Origin: Zeus faber
Taxonomy: Eukaryota > Chordata > Actinopteri > Zeiformes > Zeidae
DNA: 64,000 bases
Assembly (NCBI GenBank): GCA_960531495.1
Contig: OY482854.1
Location: 8,041,259-8,105,258, forward strand
Reading direction: 5' to 3'
The notes under the pieces were generated by a model that was not told where the DNA came from, did no database searches, and saw nothing but the letters and a program-made list of their open reading frames with translations. The position numbers and the translations under genes were made by a program. Shown here one piece after another: positions 12,316-23,664 of this stretch; within the stretch, counting starts at the first letter, position 1; each line of letters begins with the position of its first letter.

Positions 12316-12336
12316 GGAGAGAGAAAGAGAGAGAGT
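12250..12336. repeat. (GA)n microsatellite
   Basis: An interrupted GA dinucleotide run extends over about 85 bases with GGGA and AAGA interruptions. Ser/Leu-rich minus-strand and Arg/Glu-rich plus-strand frames across it are artefacts. Confidence 0.95.
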
Positions 12337-12713
12337 AGGGAATGTAGGGAGGGAGGAAAGTTACAGGAATTAAATGGCATCCCTTTATTCTCTGATTTGA
12401 TAAAGTGAAAGCCATTGACCCTATTTGAGGGAGAGAGAGATAAAGTACTGACCTTTGATACAACTATGTACAATATATTAAAATATATACAATTTATAAC
12501 CTTGCAAAGTTTAGGGATGAAGCCCATCCACCTGCGGCACAAATATCATCCAGAGAGGCACCCTGAAATGAAGCCCAAGTGGCAAGTATACACGAAATGG
12601 AGTGGCCCACCACACCGGTGGTAGGGGGGCACACCTGAACTGCTGTAGGCCATAGCTATTGCATCAACCACCCAGTGGGCCAGACGATGCTTGGACAAGG
12701 CTTTGCCTCGCAC
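12337..12713. other. Spacer
   Basis: No gene or family signature is recognised. The sequence moves from GA-rich to mixed composition next to the DIRS-like remnant. Confidence 0.5.
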
Positions 12714-13177
12714 TTAATCTCCATAGCAAACAAAAATCCCATCTATTTTCCCAATTGTACTGGTGCGAGCCATATAACTTCTCAGGGTCCAAACAGGGCA
12801 CAGTGAGTGCAGTCTGACTGCTTCAAAAGACTCAATAGGTGGAAGAGGAAAAGCCTCCAAAACCAACAGGCGAGAAAAAAAGGACTGAAGTAGGACTTCA
12901 GTTTTAAAATCAGGATTTGGAAGAAGAGAAACGCCAGAGCCTTCATTCCTGAGCTGCATACATGAGGGGTGTGCCCTTGCACAAGGGCCCTTGCCTCGGA
13001 AGCTAGCAAGGCACTGAGCACTGCGGACTCCAGGCCACACAAACCCCTGCCCCGTCCACGGGCCAAACATGGAGGTTGAAGTACCCTGGGTTTGGGTGTC
13101 AAAGCAGCCCCTGGGTCTGTGACAGAATTTTGACTTTGAGCATGAGACGTCATGGGGCCCCCACAAGTAACTCGCTC

Positions 13178-13456
13178 TCAGATGTGCCATCCACAGCTGG
13201 TGTAGCCAGTCTGGACCTCCGCACTGTTTGATACTGTTATCGTTGCAAGGACAACTGGCAGAAAAGAAAAAGGAGGGAAAGCAGAAAGCAGAACCCGAGG
13301 CCACTGGTTCACGAATGCACCCACCCTCAATGTCCCTTCGGGCCCCACAAGTGAGTCCCACAGATGTGACTCACAGGGTCTGGTGCCGCCCCTGGACAGA
13401 AGATCGGCTGCCACATTGGCTGTCCCTGGGAGGTGGACAGCCCTCAGAGACATCAC
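13178..13456 (-). pseudogene. DIRS/Ngaro-like RNase H C terminus and linker
   Basis: HLPGTANVAADLLSRGG gives the C-terminal RNase H motif with its Asp in ADLLSR. The LSAFPPFSFLP motif that follows is characteristic of the linker ahead of the recombinase in DIRS-group elements. The frame is displaced from the upstream RNase H part. About 92 codons are open. Confidence 0.65.
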
Positions 13457-13489
13457 TCGGGCCTGTGCCCAAAGAAGGAGCTATTTCAC

Positions 13490-13708
13490 CTAAGCGTGCT
13501 GAGCTGGAGACCTCACATCGCCCTGGCGGTTGATGTGGAACACCACCGTAGAGCTGTCTGTCCAAATGATGACATGCTTCTTCTGCACCATCGGAAGAAA
13601 ATTAAGAAGGGCACAACACAGTGCCGTTCTCGGGTGGAGGTCGGCCGGATGAAGGCCAATGTGCGGGTGATCCTGGGGTGACAGGTGAGGCGGGATGAGT
13701 GAGCCCAC
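13490..13708 (-). pseudogene. DIRS/Ngaro-like RNase H, N-terminal part
   Basis: The segment carries the TDSSTVVFHINRQG motif, in which the first Asp corresponds to an RNase H catalytic residue, after a hydrophobic strand (HVIIW). The preceding residues look like the RT-RNase H connection. It lacks the last part of the domain, which follows in another frame at 13456. About 73 codons are open. Confidence 0.65.
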
Positions 13709-13861
13709 TGTAGAACCTGGGAACGTGCAGAGTCAGGGACACCAAGATGGTGTCGGGGCCCAACCTGGGTTGGGTTGGTGCTCCTCGGCTCGGGGCACCA
13801 GACTCAATTTCCCATTTGAGAGTAGCGGCAAAACAGGTGGGAAGCAGGATGTAGTCAGGAT

Positions 13862-14776
13862 TCAGGGCTGACCTAGAACCGGGGCAGACGGGAAGCGTCT
13901 CTTAAGTTCGCTCAGTGCGGTCTTGGCTGTGGGAGTGCATTTGAACGGTGCAGTGGTGGAGGTGAGGGCCGTGAGAGGGGCGGCGATGCGTCTAAAATTC
14001 CGAATGAATTGCCGGAAAAATTTACGAAGCTGAGGAAGCGTTAAAGTTGTTTCGTGCTGTTGGGGGTTGGCCACTCTGCAACCGCAGCCACCCTCCCAGG
14101 GTCCTTTTCCATCCTGCCTTGAAACCTTAAAAGGAAAAAGATGGGACATGGAAGACGCACTTCTCGGCCATCACAAACAATCGGTTTTCTAGGAGGCGCT
14201 GCAGGACCAGGTATACATGCTTCTCGTGTTCAGTGCAAACTTTGAAAAGATCAGAATGTCATCAAGATAAACAAAGACAAACAGGTTTGGCATATCCCGG
14301 ACATCATTGATTAAAGCCTGGAAAACCAACGGGGCATTGGACAGGCCGATGGTCAGGTCATCCAGACCAGGTCATCGAAGTGTTCGAGTGGGATGTTAAA
14401 GGCGGTCTTCCACTTGTCTCCGTGGTGAATGCCGACATGTGGTAGGCATTGCGGAGGTCGAGCTTCGAGATATGGGTGGCCCCCCGGAGGGGGACGAAAA
14501 CAGAGTCTAACAGGGGCAAGGGATACTTTACCGTGATGTTGTTAAGGCCCCTGAAGTCTATGCAGGGATGGAGGGTTTTGTCTTTCTTGGCCATGATGAA
14601 AAAGCGCGCGCCCAGTGGTGGCAAGGGGCTTGCGAGGCGAGGGAGTCCCGAATGTAGGTGTCAATGGCTTCCCACTCAGGCTTGGAGAGGTTGTATAGTC
14701 GACTGCATGGGAGACGGGTACCTGGCAGTAGATCAAGAGCACAGTCATAGGGGCAGTGGCGGTAGGGACAGTGCAC
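13862..14776 (-). pseudogene. Ty3/gypsy reverse transcriptase, frameshifted
   Basis: In order on the minus strand are the [15 protein letters not shown] pre-RT motif (about 14740), [17 protein letters not shown] and [19 protein letters not shown] (14610-14530), and [10 protein letters not shown] with a catalytic Asp (about 14460). A YLDDILIF active-site box follows near 14270-14245, then the LRKFFRQFIRNFRRIAAPLT connection (about 14045). The YLDD box is intact, but the pieces lie in at least three frames with stops between them. No RNase H catalytic core follows before the break at 13862. Confidence 0.8.
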
Positions 14777-14932
14777 CCTGTTTACTAAAAACCTGGCCCA
14801 GGTCCCGATATTGTTTCAGGACGGAGGACAGATCTGGGTCTTCAGGGAAAACTGGAGGAGTATCCGATGAGGGAGCTGAGGCAGAATGGAGACAATGGCT
14901 GTAGCAGTGGGTAATCCTACCGGTGGTCTAGT

Positions 14933-15331
14933 CTATCTGAGGGTTGTGGACCCAGAGCCAGGGGGTTTTGGAAAGAGTCGATGAGGTAAAATACCATGGA
15001 TTCCCGGTGGTTCACGGAGAGCAGCAGCATGAGGGGTAACGTCTGGTGCTCTATCTGGGTCAGGTGTAACCCCGTTAGTTCCTTGACCCCCAACGGTAGG
15101 GGGAGAGGGCTCGCGTAGGATGAGAGGGGCACTGGGGGCCAAGGTGGGAGGCGAAGCGGGAATCAGTGGAGCTGGAGGAACTGGTCGGCCCGGCTGGACC
15201 TGGAGGCTGCTCACCTCCACCGAGATGTTCCGGAGGTGGTCTGCGATGTCCTGGAGGGCTTGGTCGTGCTGCCATAGGAGAACACCCTGACTCCAAACTG
15301 CATGGTGGAGCACCTCTGTGTCGACTGAGTC
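14933..15331 (-). pseudogene. Gypsy Gag N-terminal part
   Basis: The segment starts at MDSVDTEVLHHAVWSQG, followed by LLWQHDQALQDIADHL, a short amphipathic helix typical of teleost gypsy Gag N termini. A Pro-rich region follows (PPAPLIPASPP and later repeats). I place the start at this Met because it lies just inside the LTR; the open frame extends upstream into the LTR. The capsid core and zinc knuckle are absent, so Gag is truncated by an internal deletion. Confidence 0.65.
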
Positions 15332-15355
15332 CATATTTTTTTGGCCAGATCGTAC

Positions 15356-15868
15356 TGTTACAACCAGGGCTAGGAGGGACTCAAATGCACGACACAGAGA
15401 CCATATGCAGACAGGTGTAAATGAAGGAGTTTTATTCTGAGACACAGTGGGGGTGATGGGAGAGGTCCGGTCGGACTGGAGCGGGTCCGGGCCGGCGGAA
15501 CTATCATACCAGGTGGAGCAAGACAGGACAGGACCGAGGGGGACTGAGAGGGAGGGGTCCAGGTTCCGGGTGGGTGGACGGGGAACCAGGATGGACGAAG
15601 CAGGACGGGAACGACTTGAACAAGGAGAGGAAACAGGCAGTTTAAGACAAGGATGAGATACTTGGATTACTCAGACTTGGAAGAGGCCAGGAGAGATACA
15701 AATTCTGGTAAGTTAGCTGACGATCTGGGATGAGTGACTGGGGAGCCGGGGAAAAAATACAGCGGTAATGATGGTGGGTCTCAGGTGTGTGTGAAGTTTT
15801 CCGGAGGAAGGAGCAGCAGATGAGGGCAGAGCGGCCCGTAGTGGCACTAGGAGGCCGTGGGCTTGACA
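15356..15868 (-). repeat. Gypsy 5' LTR (TGTCA...TAACA)
   Basis: On the minus strand the block begins TGTCAAGCCCACGGCC at 15868 and ends GGTTGTAACA at 15356. A TTTTATTC word at about 15431-15438 is the complement of an AATAAA-type polyadenylation signal, a position shared by the other gypsy LTRs in this window. The ends match the TGTCA...TAACA form of the LTRs at 40786-41345 and 59526-60067, though the interiors differ. Confidence 0.6.
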
Positions 15869-18800
15869 GGATAGGCCTTATGCAACTGGTTATCAGTGGC
15901 ACAGCAGCGCCTATTGGGATGGATTCAATCACAACCAGCACCGGAAATAGCCCCTGCTACCATACAAAATTAGGCCCAACCTAAGGGACAGTGGCAACTT
16001 TGTAGGTTCTTGCATCAGCGAGATTGGCCAGCTGAGTCCTTGGGAGAGCAGAGGATCTATGTGAAGATTGTTGCAATTCAGGAGGCAGGTGAGCACACTA
16101 AGCTGCCCTTGCAATCCAGCTTGATCTGAGAGATCCATGGGAGGGGTCTCAGACGCTTGGGAACAAGTATCCACCAGATCAGACCCTGAATTCCCCTCAG
16201 AGTCTGAGTCTGAGACTCATCACAGGCAAACACACACAACCAGCATCTGCCTCAAACACGCCCCTGAACACCAATTGATGAAAAAAAAGCGAATATCCCG
16301 AACATATCAGATAGAGTGGCATTACCAATTTAAAAGGTGACCGCTCTTCGTACTCCATCACCAAATTTGTACGAAATGTGCAAATCACGTTTCTAGTGGA
16401 GACTTTTGAGCAGGCTTATGTCTTTTTAATTTCTTAGAGCAGGGAGACAGTATAGTGATTATGCAGTGATTATGCGCGCACTTTCTGTCATTTTACAGTA
16501 CAATCACAGTAAAAAAGAAACAATGAATCACAAACACTAAAAAGCAATAACACAAGCAACACCTCAAATGTCAGTTGTCTGCGCAAAAATGGAAATTTAA
16601 ATGGTATAGACAGCTGTTCAACTCAGCACCCAGTATAACTCCATCACCCTGGTCAGATGCGCTGACAGTCTTTACGCAGCGCGTTCACACATCCATTGTC
16701 CAATATCTGGGATCTTCCTCATGACCACCGGTCAATTCCGTGGGTGGGGGTGTCTGTAGAAGCAGTTTGAATGTTTTGTCCAATTATTTAATGCTACAAA
16801 GCTGAATTAAGATATAAATTGAAACACATATAAAGTTGCTGGATTGAACAGTCTTCGATTGGCAATACCTGGAGCAAGGGGGTGCAGGCTGGTCAGGAAT
16901 CTGTCTCCATTTATTTCTTAACACAACAATGTCGCCTTCACTCTGATGTCACCAACCTGTGCCTCCTGGCTACAGGCATTACTAATTGAAGAGTGTTCAA
17001 TCCAACACCTACACGTATTTTAATAAAATATTTTACTAACACAATAATTCCTTATATCTGGTAATGACTAGTCGACTGCTGCCAACAGTACTGACCAGTG
17101 GTTACAGTAGTCGAACTAGTAGTCAACTTCCCCGACCATGGACACGCTTTTTCCACTGCCAAACAAGCCACGTTGTGCTGTGCCAAGAACCCGTACTGAA
17201 TTTAGCTCTAGCTCCAGCTCTACCAACAAGGCCACAAAGATACTGCAATACTGCAGGCCATTGATTGGTCAATCGCGCTCAGCACAAAAATCGCCAAATA
17301 CAGAAAAAGAAATAAAGCACATTTTTCACGTTCCCCCATTGTTCTTATAGGCTGTAGTTAGAATACTGTGTTGTATTCCATGAGGCTGCATGGCACCACC
17401 CTGGTCATGTTCTCACAACTTGTGTTCGTGTTCAGATAACTTGTCAGGATCCTGCCCTGTGCTTGCTTATTATTTGTCCGTCCCTATTCTGCAAACTCAC
17501 CACCTGTCTTCACCTTCCTCGTCACTCCATTTGTCTTTAACCTGTTCTCCATTCACTATTTCTGAGGCAGATCGGTGTGTCTGTGTGTGTATTGAATTCT
17601 CTGTCCTTTCTATGATCCTGATTCCCTACCTGGTCCAGGAGCATGATTCCCTGCCCGTTCCCTGATCCTGATTGCCTGCCTTTTCCTGGACACTGATTCC
17701 TTGCCTGGCGCTGGACCCTGTTCCTCTGCCTGTTCCCCTGGACCATGGTACCCTGCTGATAAGTCTTCCCGTTGACTGTTCCCCTGATTTTGATCCTTGC
17801 CTGTTATATATCAAACCTTGCACCTAGATCCCTGCCGATAATGCATTAAACCTTGCACCTACTCCTGAGCCTTCGTTTGTTTAATTCAGTTGTTGTATCT
17901 TGTGCATGCGTGACCCCCAACTCACAGATCCTCGTTTTCGATCCGGTCCACGAGTCATTTTCCTTTTCCCCCCTTTCCTTTTTATATCTTTGAGGGATTA
18001 GATATTAGTTAGATAGGGGTTAGATAAGGTCAATCGCAAACCAATATCCATGTGTAGGAGTACAGAAAGAGACTTTAAATGCATTCCTATTTTATCCAGC
18101 GCACTCACGAAGCATATGTTGATTCACCGGGCTTAGGAGAGCATCAGGTGGACGGCAACGTTAACTCTACCCGTGCAAAGGTGGAATGAATGAGAGAGAA
18201 TGTGTGTTGTATAATCTCCATCCTCCGGTGCGTGTGTTTTATGTGGACTGACCGACAAAAAAGGTGATGGTAGATAAAGGGGTAATGCGAAATTATCATA
18301 AAAATTGGCCTTCTCGTAGGTTGCGAACAGATGTGATGTCCGAGAGGCCTTGAGACAGTTAAAGAATAAAATCTCCCGGCGAGAGAGATGGAGAGAACAA
18401 TGCGCGAGAAGGATCAAAAAGAAGGTGAATAACTTAAATCTTAAATCTCCTATCCCTTAACCACTCCACACAGATACACAAATAAATTGGTGAAACAAAG
18501 GAAAAGAGAAGGTGTGTGCAGTCATGTACAGTCACGGAAATTCTTAATTTTTTTTCCATCATTAATTAAAGGCCGTTGTTTGTGACTCACTTCATATCGC
18601 AGTGGCTCATTCAGTGGCTTTGTTTCCGTTCCTTCGCATTGAGATGGCAGGAAATGCATTACAATTCAGGAGACGGACGTGCGAGTCACGTGTTTTTGTG
18701 CATCAGCAGACGGCACATGTAGCAACAAATTGTTTATGAGTTTAAGGTGGTAATCAAGTGGTTCATTTGCCATGTATCTTTGCGGTTAAAAAAAAAGAAA

Positions 18801-19883
18801 AGGTAAAAAGGTTCCCAATATGTCCGTGTGTAAAAAGGCACATTGCGCACCTTTTATATAATCAAATCCAAAATGTTCAGATCAGTCTCGACTGCAAATG
18901 ACCTGGTGTTCTGGCACATCACTGAAGCCAGTCAAATAGCCCATAGCTAAGACAGTGATGTTTGATATCAATTAATGCTTAAAAAATTTGAAAATGAATG
19001 ATGCTGTCTACACAAGTCTCCATTGCAGATCAAATCAACCCCCCCCCCCCCCCCCCCCAACACATACACACTGCAGGACAAGTCATCAACACTAAACAGG
19101 CCAAAAAAAAAGAAAGAAAAATGATTGTGTGATTATGGCTGGGAGAGAGGGTGGTGATTGGGTGTGTGGGGGTATGTGTATGTGTGTGGGGGGGTTGGGT
19201 GGACAAATTGAGAGGGTGAGCTAGAATGAGAGGAGAGGATGAAGAGTGACCAGGTGAATGGCAAATTGAAAAAAAGGCAACAACCCATAAATGACAATTT
19301 AATCTGAGTTAAAATATATAAATGCTTCATGTACTGCTTTCCAAGTTTCCCTGTTGGCCGAGTGAATTCAAATCCAGAGGTACACCTTATTTGGACTGTC
19401 CAAAGTTAATACTCAATTCAGTGTAAGTGTTAATCTTTTTTTTTATGTTAATGTTGTCAAATTGAACACGATAATAACGTATTAATGCAAGTTAACGCCC
19501 TATTTTGACACATTAGCCCAAGTTCAGAAGTATTAGAGCGGTAGATAAGTTAGACCGGTAGATAAGTTAGACAGGTAGATAAGATGGCGACGGCATGTGT
19601 TTGTAGCTTTGCGAAAGTGGAGTGGATGACATCACACACCGTCTCTGCATACGCCTGTGGGGGCATGTATACACAAACACTAATGGCGTGAAAGAACTAC
19701 TTGGGCATGTTATATGGTCAGAGACCCACCGCTACCGGCAGCTTGATGTAGATTGTCACCTCTACAGTACCATGTCCTGAGTTGTACCACCTGATGTTAT
19801 TTAAGAGGGCGAGTCCCCCTACTTTCCGCTTGCCACCACAGTTACGAGGGCTGCACAGCTGGTGCTAATCTTAAGACTAAGCT
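15869..19883. other. Spacer with low-complexity tracts, no gene recognised
   Basis: No open frame has a family signature. A diverged minisatellite at about 17610-17780 has units near 25 bases that share CTGATTCCCTGCC-type words. The surrounding 17390-17930, ending with an ATTAAACCTTGCACCT word, resembles the U3/R part of a fish LTR without clear boundaries. A run of 20 C lies at 19039-19058. A short tandem repeat with GTAGATAAGTTAGAC-type units is at about 19538-19584. Confidence 0.5.
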
Positions 19884-20009
19884 AATGGCAAAGCGATGGA
19901 AGTACAAGCCCTATTCTGTGGGTAGTGATGGGGAACGTGAACTCACCAGAGGCAAGACCGACGAGCTGCTGGTGGGGAGAAACCAGAAGATCAACAGAGA
20001 GTTTACTAC

Positions 20010-20130
20010 AGTAGTTTACTGTTTCACGGAAACGTGGTTGACTGCAAACCCTCCTGACTCTAAAGTGGATTTACCGGGATTCACTACTGTGAGAGTGGAC
20101 AGGGATGTTCCTCCGGTATTGGGTAAACAT
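20010..20130 (+). pseudogene. LINE endonuclease fragment, first half
   Basis: The plus strand encodes VYCFTETWLTANPPDSKVDL then PGFTTVRVDRD and ends at VLGK. TETWL is the Glu-containing motif of the apurinic-type endonuclease of non-LTR retrotransposons (CR1/L2/Rex group). The similarity stops at about 20130, where a short repeat begins. The downstream half of the same domain family is found at 44721-44840. The flanking 19885-20009 is open in the same frame but not recognised. Confidence 0.7.
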
Positions 20131-20137
20131 TTTGTGC

Positions 20138-20325
20138 CCCATTGTTCAGAGTGAGAGCAGCTGTTCCATCGAATAAACAATGTTTCTGCCACCGTCTTGC
20201 AGATAAGAAATTGCCATATCACCAGGATAATGATTGATCTACACAATGTGTACAGTGAAAATGTTAATAGTGAAAATAAGTTGAAAAAATTGTAAAATAA
20301 CACATTACATGGACAGAGCTACTGG
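20138..20325 (+). mobile_element. Short repeat X, copy 1
   Basis: The segment includes CATTGTTCAGAGTGAGAGCA, ATCGAATAAACAATGTTTC, AATGATTGATCTACACAATG and TAACACATTACATGGACAGA. The reverse complement of 44508-44705 matches it along this length with scattered differences. It is noncoding, about 190 bp, and directly abuts a LINE endonuclease fragment in both places. Confidence 0.65.
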
Positions 20326-20461
20326 TCTTGAGTTTTCCATATTATGATTTCAGCATATTTTTCATGCTAAATGCAATACTTTTGAGGGTTTCTGGACAAT
20401 ATTAGTCATTGTTTGGGGTTGTTAATTGATTTCCAATATACTTACATTTGCATAAAGCAAG

Positions 20462-20879
20462 TGAGGTGTCTGGAAGGTTTTAGGTGACTAGGTCACTGAG
20501 CGCCCAAAGCTGAGATATAGTGCGGTAATAATATTGACGTATGTCACTTCGAAAGTTACACGGAGAAAGTCAACTTTAGAGTGTGTACATTGGAGGCCCA
20601 GTGAGGAGAGAAGCGAAAATGTTTAGATTTATGGCAAGACAGAGGCTGAGCTGACACCTACAGATTGAAACCAGATGTGGTATGTTATCTCTGTACAGCT
20701 ATTAAAAGCAAGTGCTGAGCACCGCTCAGCAGAGAATACTTCCGGCTTTGTTCACTCCTGGACGTCCATGGCAAGTCCGGTTTGATGCTGATTTGTGTAA
20801 TAAAACTATTATTTTAATCAAGTCAGCGTCAGCGGTCACTCCTTCTTCATCAACACATCAAAATCATCCAGAAACAACA
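20462..20879 (+). repeat. Retroviral 5' LTR
   Basis: U3 (20462-20708) is certain because it is repeated at the 3' end. It begins TGAGGTGTCTGG and ends at an ATTAAAAG box (20701-20708), which could serve as the TATA element. A putative R-U5 follows, with an AATAAA signal at 20799-20804. I place the LTR end at about 20879 (ending AACA) by inference, because the 3' copy lacks R-U5. A possible primer-binding site starts TGGCATCAC at 20883, but I cannot match it to a tRNA. Confidence 0.7.
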
Positions 20880-23664
20880 AAGTGGCATCACAAACTATGA
20901 TCTGCTGGGCCTCATCTGCCGATGCTGCCTGCTCCAGCAACCTACCACTCTCAGACTGAGTGACCTCTCACAAAATTGAGCTGTGTGTGGTTCTTGAAGC
21001 GGTTGTGTTTTGTGCAGATAGGCTGCACTAACAAGAGCAGATTGTGCGGAGATGGAGATGATGGGGTTTATTAAGTTGCAAAAGACGTAAATAAGGGGAA
21101 TAAGAGAATAATGAACAAAGAAAAAGAGAAATAGAGAATAGAGACGAGAGAAATAAGAAATAAAGTAAAAGAGAATGAAGTTGAAGTAAAAAGTAATATT
21201 AGAATGGCAGAATTAGTAACTCAAACGCAGTTAAATAACCATGCAAGATTAAATGAAGACAGGGCCCGTATCTTTTTAACGGTAAGACATGTGTACATTA
21301 GCTGCTGAGTGAAAGTTAGCCATATGATAATATAGTAATAGTCAAATCTGTGTAGGAAAAACAAAGTGGAAATAACCCTGGCCAGGGGAATTGGCTAAAT
21401 ATGAAATAAAATGAAATAAGATAAGAAGATGAAAGTAAAGTGAAAAAGAGTTCAAATTAAAAGCTTAAAAGAGGAAATAAGCTTAAAAGAGGAAAAAGAT
21501 GAAAGTAAAGTGAAAAATACTTAAAAGTTAAAAGCTTAAAAGATGAAATAAGCTTGTAAAAGGAAATAAGATGAAAAATAGAGTTTGAGAAAAGTGGGGG
21601 AAAACAGGGCTGAACCTGTCCAGGAGAACTAGTGAACATGCATGATGAGAGAATCTGATTAAAAAGATAATTTGTTAAAAGTTTGGCCAAAGTGAACATT
21701 TTGATGAAATAAGAAAAGTATAAAGGAGTCGGTGTTAAAAGATAAAGCTAAGCGCTGTTGAAGTCTTTGGAGGATCAGATGTGCTGCTGTACAGACATAT
21801 CTTCTTCTCATTTTTTCTTTGTGTGTGTGTGAGTGTGAAAGTGCCGCGGCTACAGATGTGTGAAGAGATTTGTGTAATGTTTTGTGTATGTGTAAGTTAT
21901 TAAATGTTATTAAATAGGTATACATATGTGGTGAGCAGTTCAATAATACATAAAGAGAAACATTTCTTGCCCCTTTAGTGATAAACATATATCAGCCTGT
22001 TTATTATGAGCCTTTCTTTAAGGACGTTTGAGAAATAATTACGAGCCTTTTTTCCAAGGACGTTTGTACATTTGATAAAGGATATGAACCTTTAAAGGAC
22101 TTTATATATTTGATAACAAAATGAGCCTTCTGAAAGACTAAAACCACAGTCTGCCTACACATGCATGAACACATCCAGAAAAGAAAAGAAAATCTCCTGC
22201 TCTGAATTGGAAGTAGGATTTGTGAATTGTTTGATTAGTGTGTGGGTTTTTTCTTTTTCCTTTTATGCTTGGGGTGTGTGTGGCTGTAATTTATATGAGT
22301 CCTGTCTGGTTAAAAGAGCGGATGGTCTTGTTGGGGGGAAGGGAGACACTGTTTTTTGATGCAAGAAAAGAGGTTTTGTGTTTCGGTTGCTGAGAGAAAA
22401 CAGCTTTGATTTATGACTGTGCGTATCTGCCTTGAGCTGGACTGTTCCTACGGGAGCCAAAACAGGATGTTCACTCGCTGTCGACCAGTCCATACTGGAA
22501 ATCTTTGCTAAATTTAAGAGGTGGAGCAAGGGGTGGTGCTTCACCCTGAGTGGAACTTGGTTAACTCCTCTTGACAAGAGGGGCTGTGTTGAGCCCCCCG
22601 TCTATTCTTTTCTCTCAGTATGATAGAAGAAAAATATATATATAAAATAAAAATAAATAGATAAATAGAATAAACATAATAAAGTAAAATAAAAATAAAT
22701 AGATAAATTGAATAAAAAAAATTAATTAAAGGTGATATCAGATTGACTAATACACTCTTTAAACTTTAAATGCATTGCATGAATAACATTAAACATTGCT
22801 TTATTAAATGCGCAAGAAATAAAAAGCTGATAATGCATGTCTTAATGAATTGTATGTGTGTGTATAAGTGTGTGTCTAAGAATTTAGAGTGAGCCTAAGA
22901 CATTGAACTCTTCAGTTGTTCTTTTTCTTTTTTCTTTCTTCCTCTCTTTTACTATGCTGAGTGAAAGCTGGGGGAAAGACAGAGAATATTGAATGAGTCT
23001 GAATTGGATCATCCAAAGGGCAGATGACAAGACATCTGGTAGATCATCACAGACACTGAGGCTTGCGGATGACAACGTTTTGGAATCCTGAATCCAGCTG
23101 AACCAGTTAAAGGCCAGTACGGTTTAATCCACAAACACCTTCATCAGACCTCACCTGCATTTACTTATATGTTATATGTATATACATTTTTTTTTATAAT
23201 ATACGTGTTTAGATTGTTTTCACATATAGGTTTGTAGTTGTTCTTTTTCATACATTGCATTTGCAATTATTTAGTGAGAGACTTGGCAATGGACTAACTA
23301 ATTAAGGCATTTGCCTAATTAATGGAGCATTACTGATTTATTGATCACATGTGGAAAAGCTTATTTGATTTAAATACTGTTGAGTTCTGTGAATATTGGT
23401 TTCATTATCTGAGTATGGTTTATCTAGGCTGTTTTGGGAGTGAACACTGATATAATTTTGATAATTTAACATAAATGAGTTTGATCAGATGTATCAGATG
23501 GTGAACAAGTGAATTGGCTTTCACAAGTGGGAAGCGATTGGTCTCCTTTGGGGTTGGCAAATTCAGCTGTTTTTGGTTGAGTGTGATTACATGGGGCTTT
23601 ATAAACACATTTTTAAAATAATTCGATTTGATTTAAAATTAAATAAAATAAGAGGATCATTAGG
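20880..23664 (+). other. Long retroviral leader with internal repeats
   Basis: About 2.8 kb separates the LTR from the first gag-like codon, much longer than most retroviral leaders. It is purine-rich and noncoding. A 70-bp direct repeat starts at 21428 and again at 21498 (GATGAAAGTAAAGTGAAAAA). Around 22003-22140 four diverged units share GAGCCTT...AAGGAC words. Near 22640-22720 an AAAATAAAAATAAATAGATA word recurs. It may hold packaging or splice signals, or an inserted repeat; none can be shown here. Confidence 0.55.

Larger units (their letters stand above)
12714..13860 (-). mobile_element. DIRS/Ngaro-like retrotransposon remnant (RNase H and tyrosine-recombinase regions)
   Basis: DIRS-group elements use a tyrosine recombinase in place of an integrase. 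On the minus strand, RNase H-like sequence at 13708-13490 contains VIIWTDSSTVVFHINRQGD. After a frame change, 13456-13178 carries RAVHLPGTANVAADLLSRGG and then WPRVLLSAFPPFSFLP, the usual RNase H C terminus and linker. A further frame (13361-12714) ends with LRSYMARTSTIGKIDGIFV, similar to the start of the recombinase domain. Each piece is open, but they lie in different frames, so the copy is dead. RT upstream of 13860 is not seen, because a gypsy element abuts there. Confidence 0.7.
13862..15868 (-). mobile_element. Ty3/gypsy LTR retrotransposon, 5' LTR to start of RNase H, 3' truncated
   Basis: Reading the minus strand, the 5' LTR is at 15868-15356, a Gag N terminus follows at about 15331-14933, and RT runs from about 14776 to 14160, followed by the RT-RNase H connection to 13862. 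The element is cut at about 13862, where the DIRS-like remnant begins, so it has no 3' LTR. Most of gag and all of the protease are deleted, because Gag-like sequence runs almost directly into the RT N terminus. Several frameshifts separate the parts. Confidence 0.8.

Noticed and set aside
12180-12542. Ser/Leu-rich minus-strand frames
   Set aside because: Translations of the (GA)n tract and its flanks.
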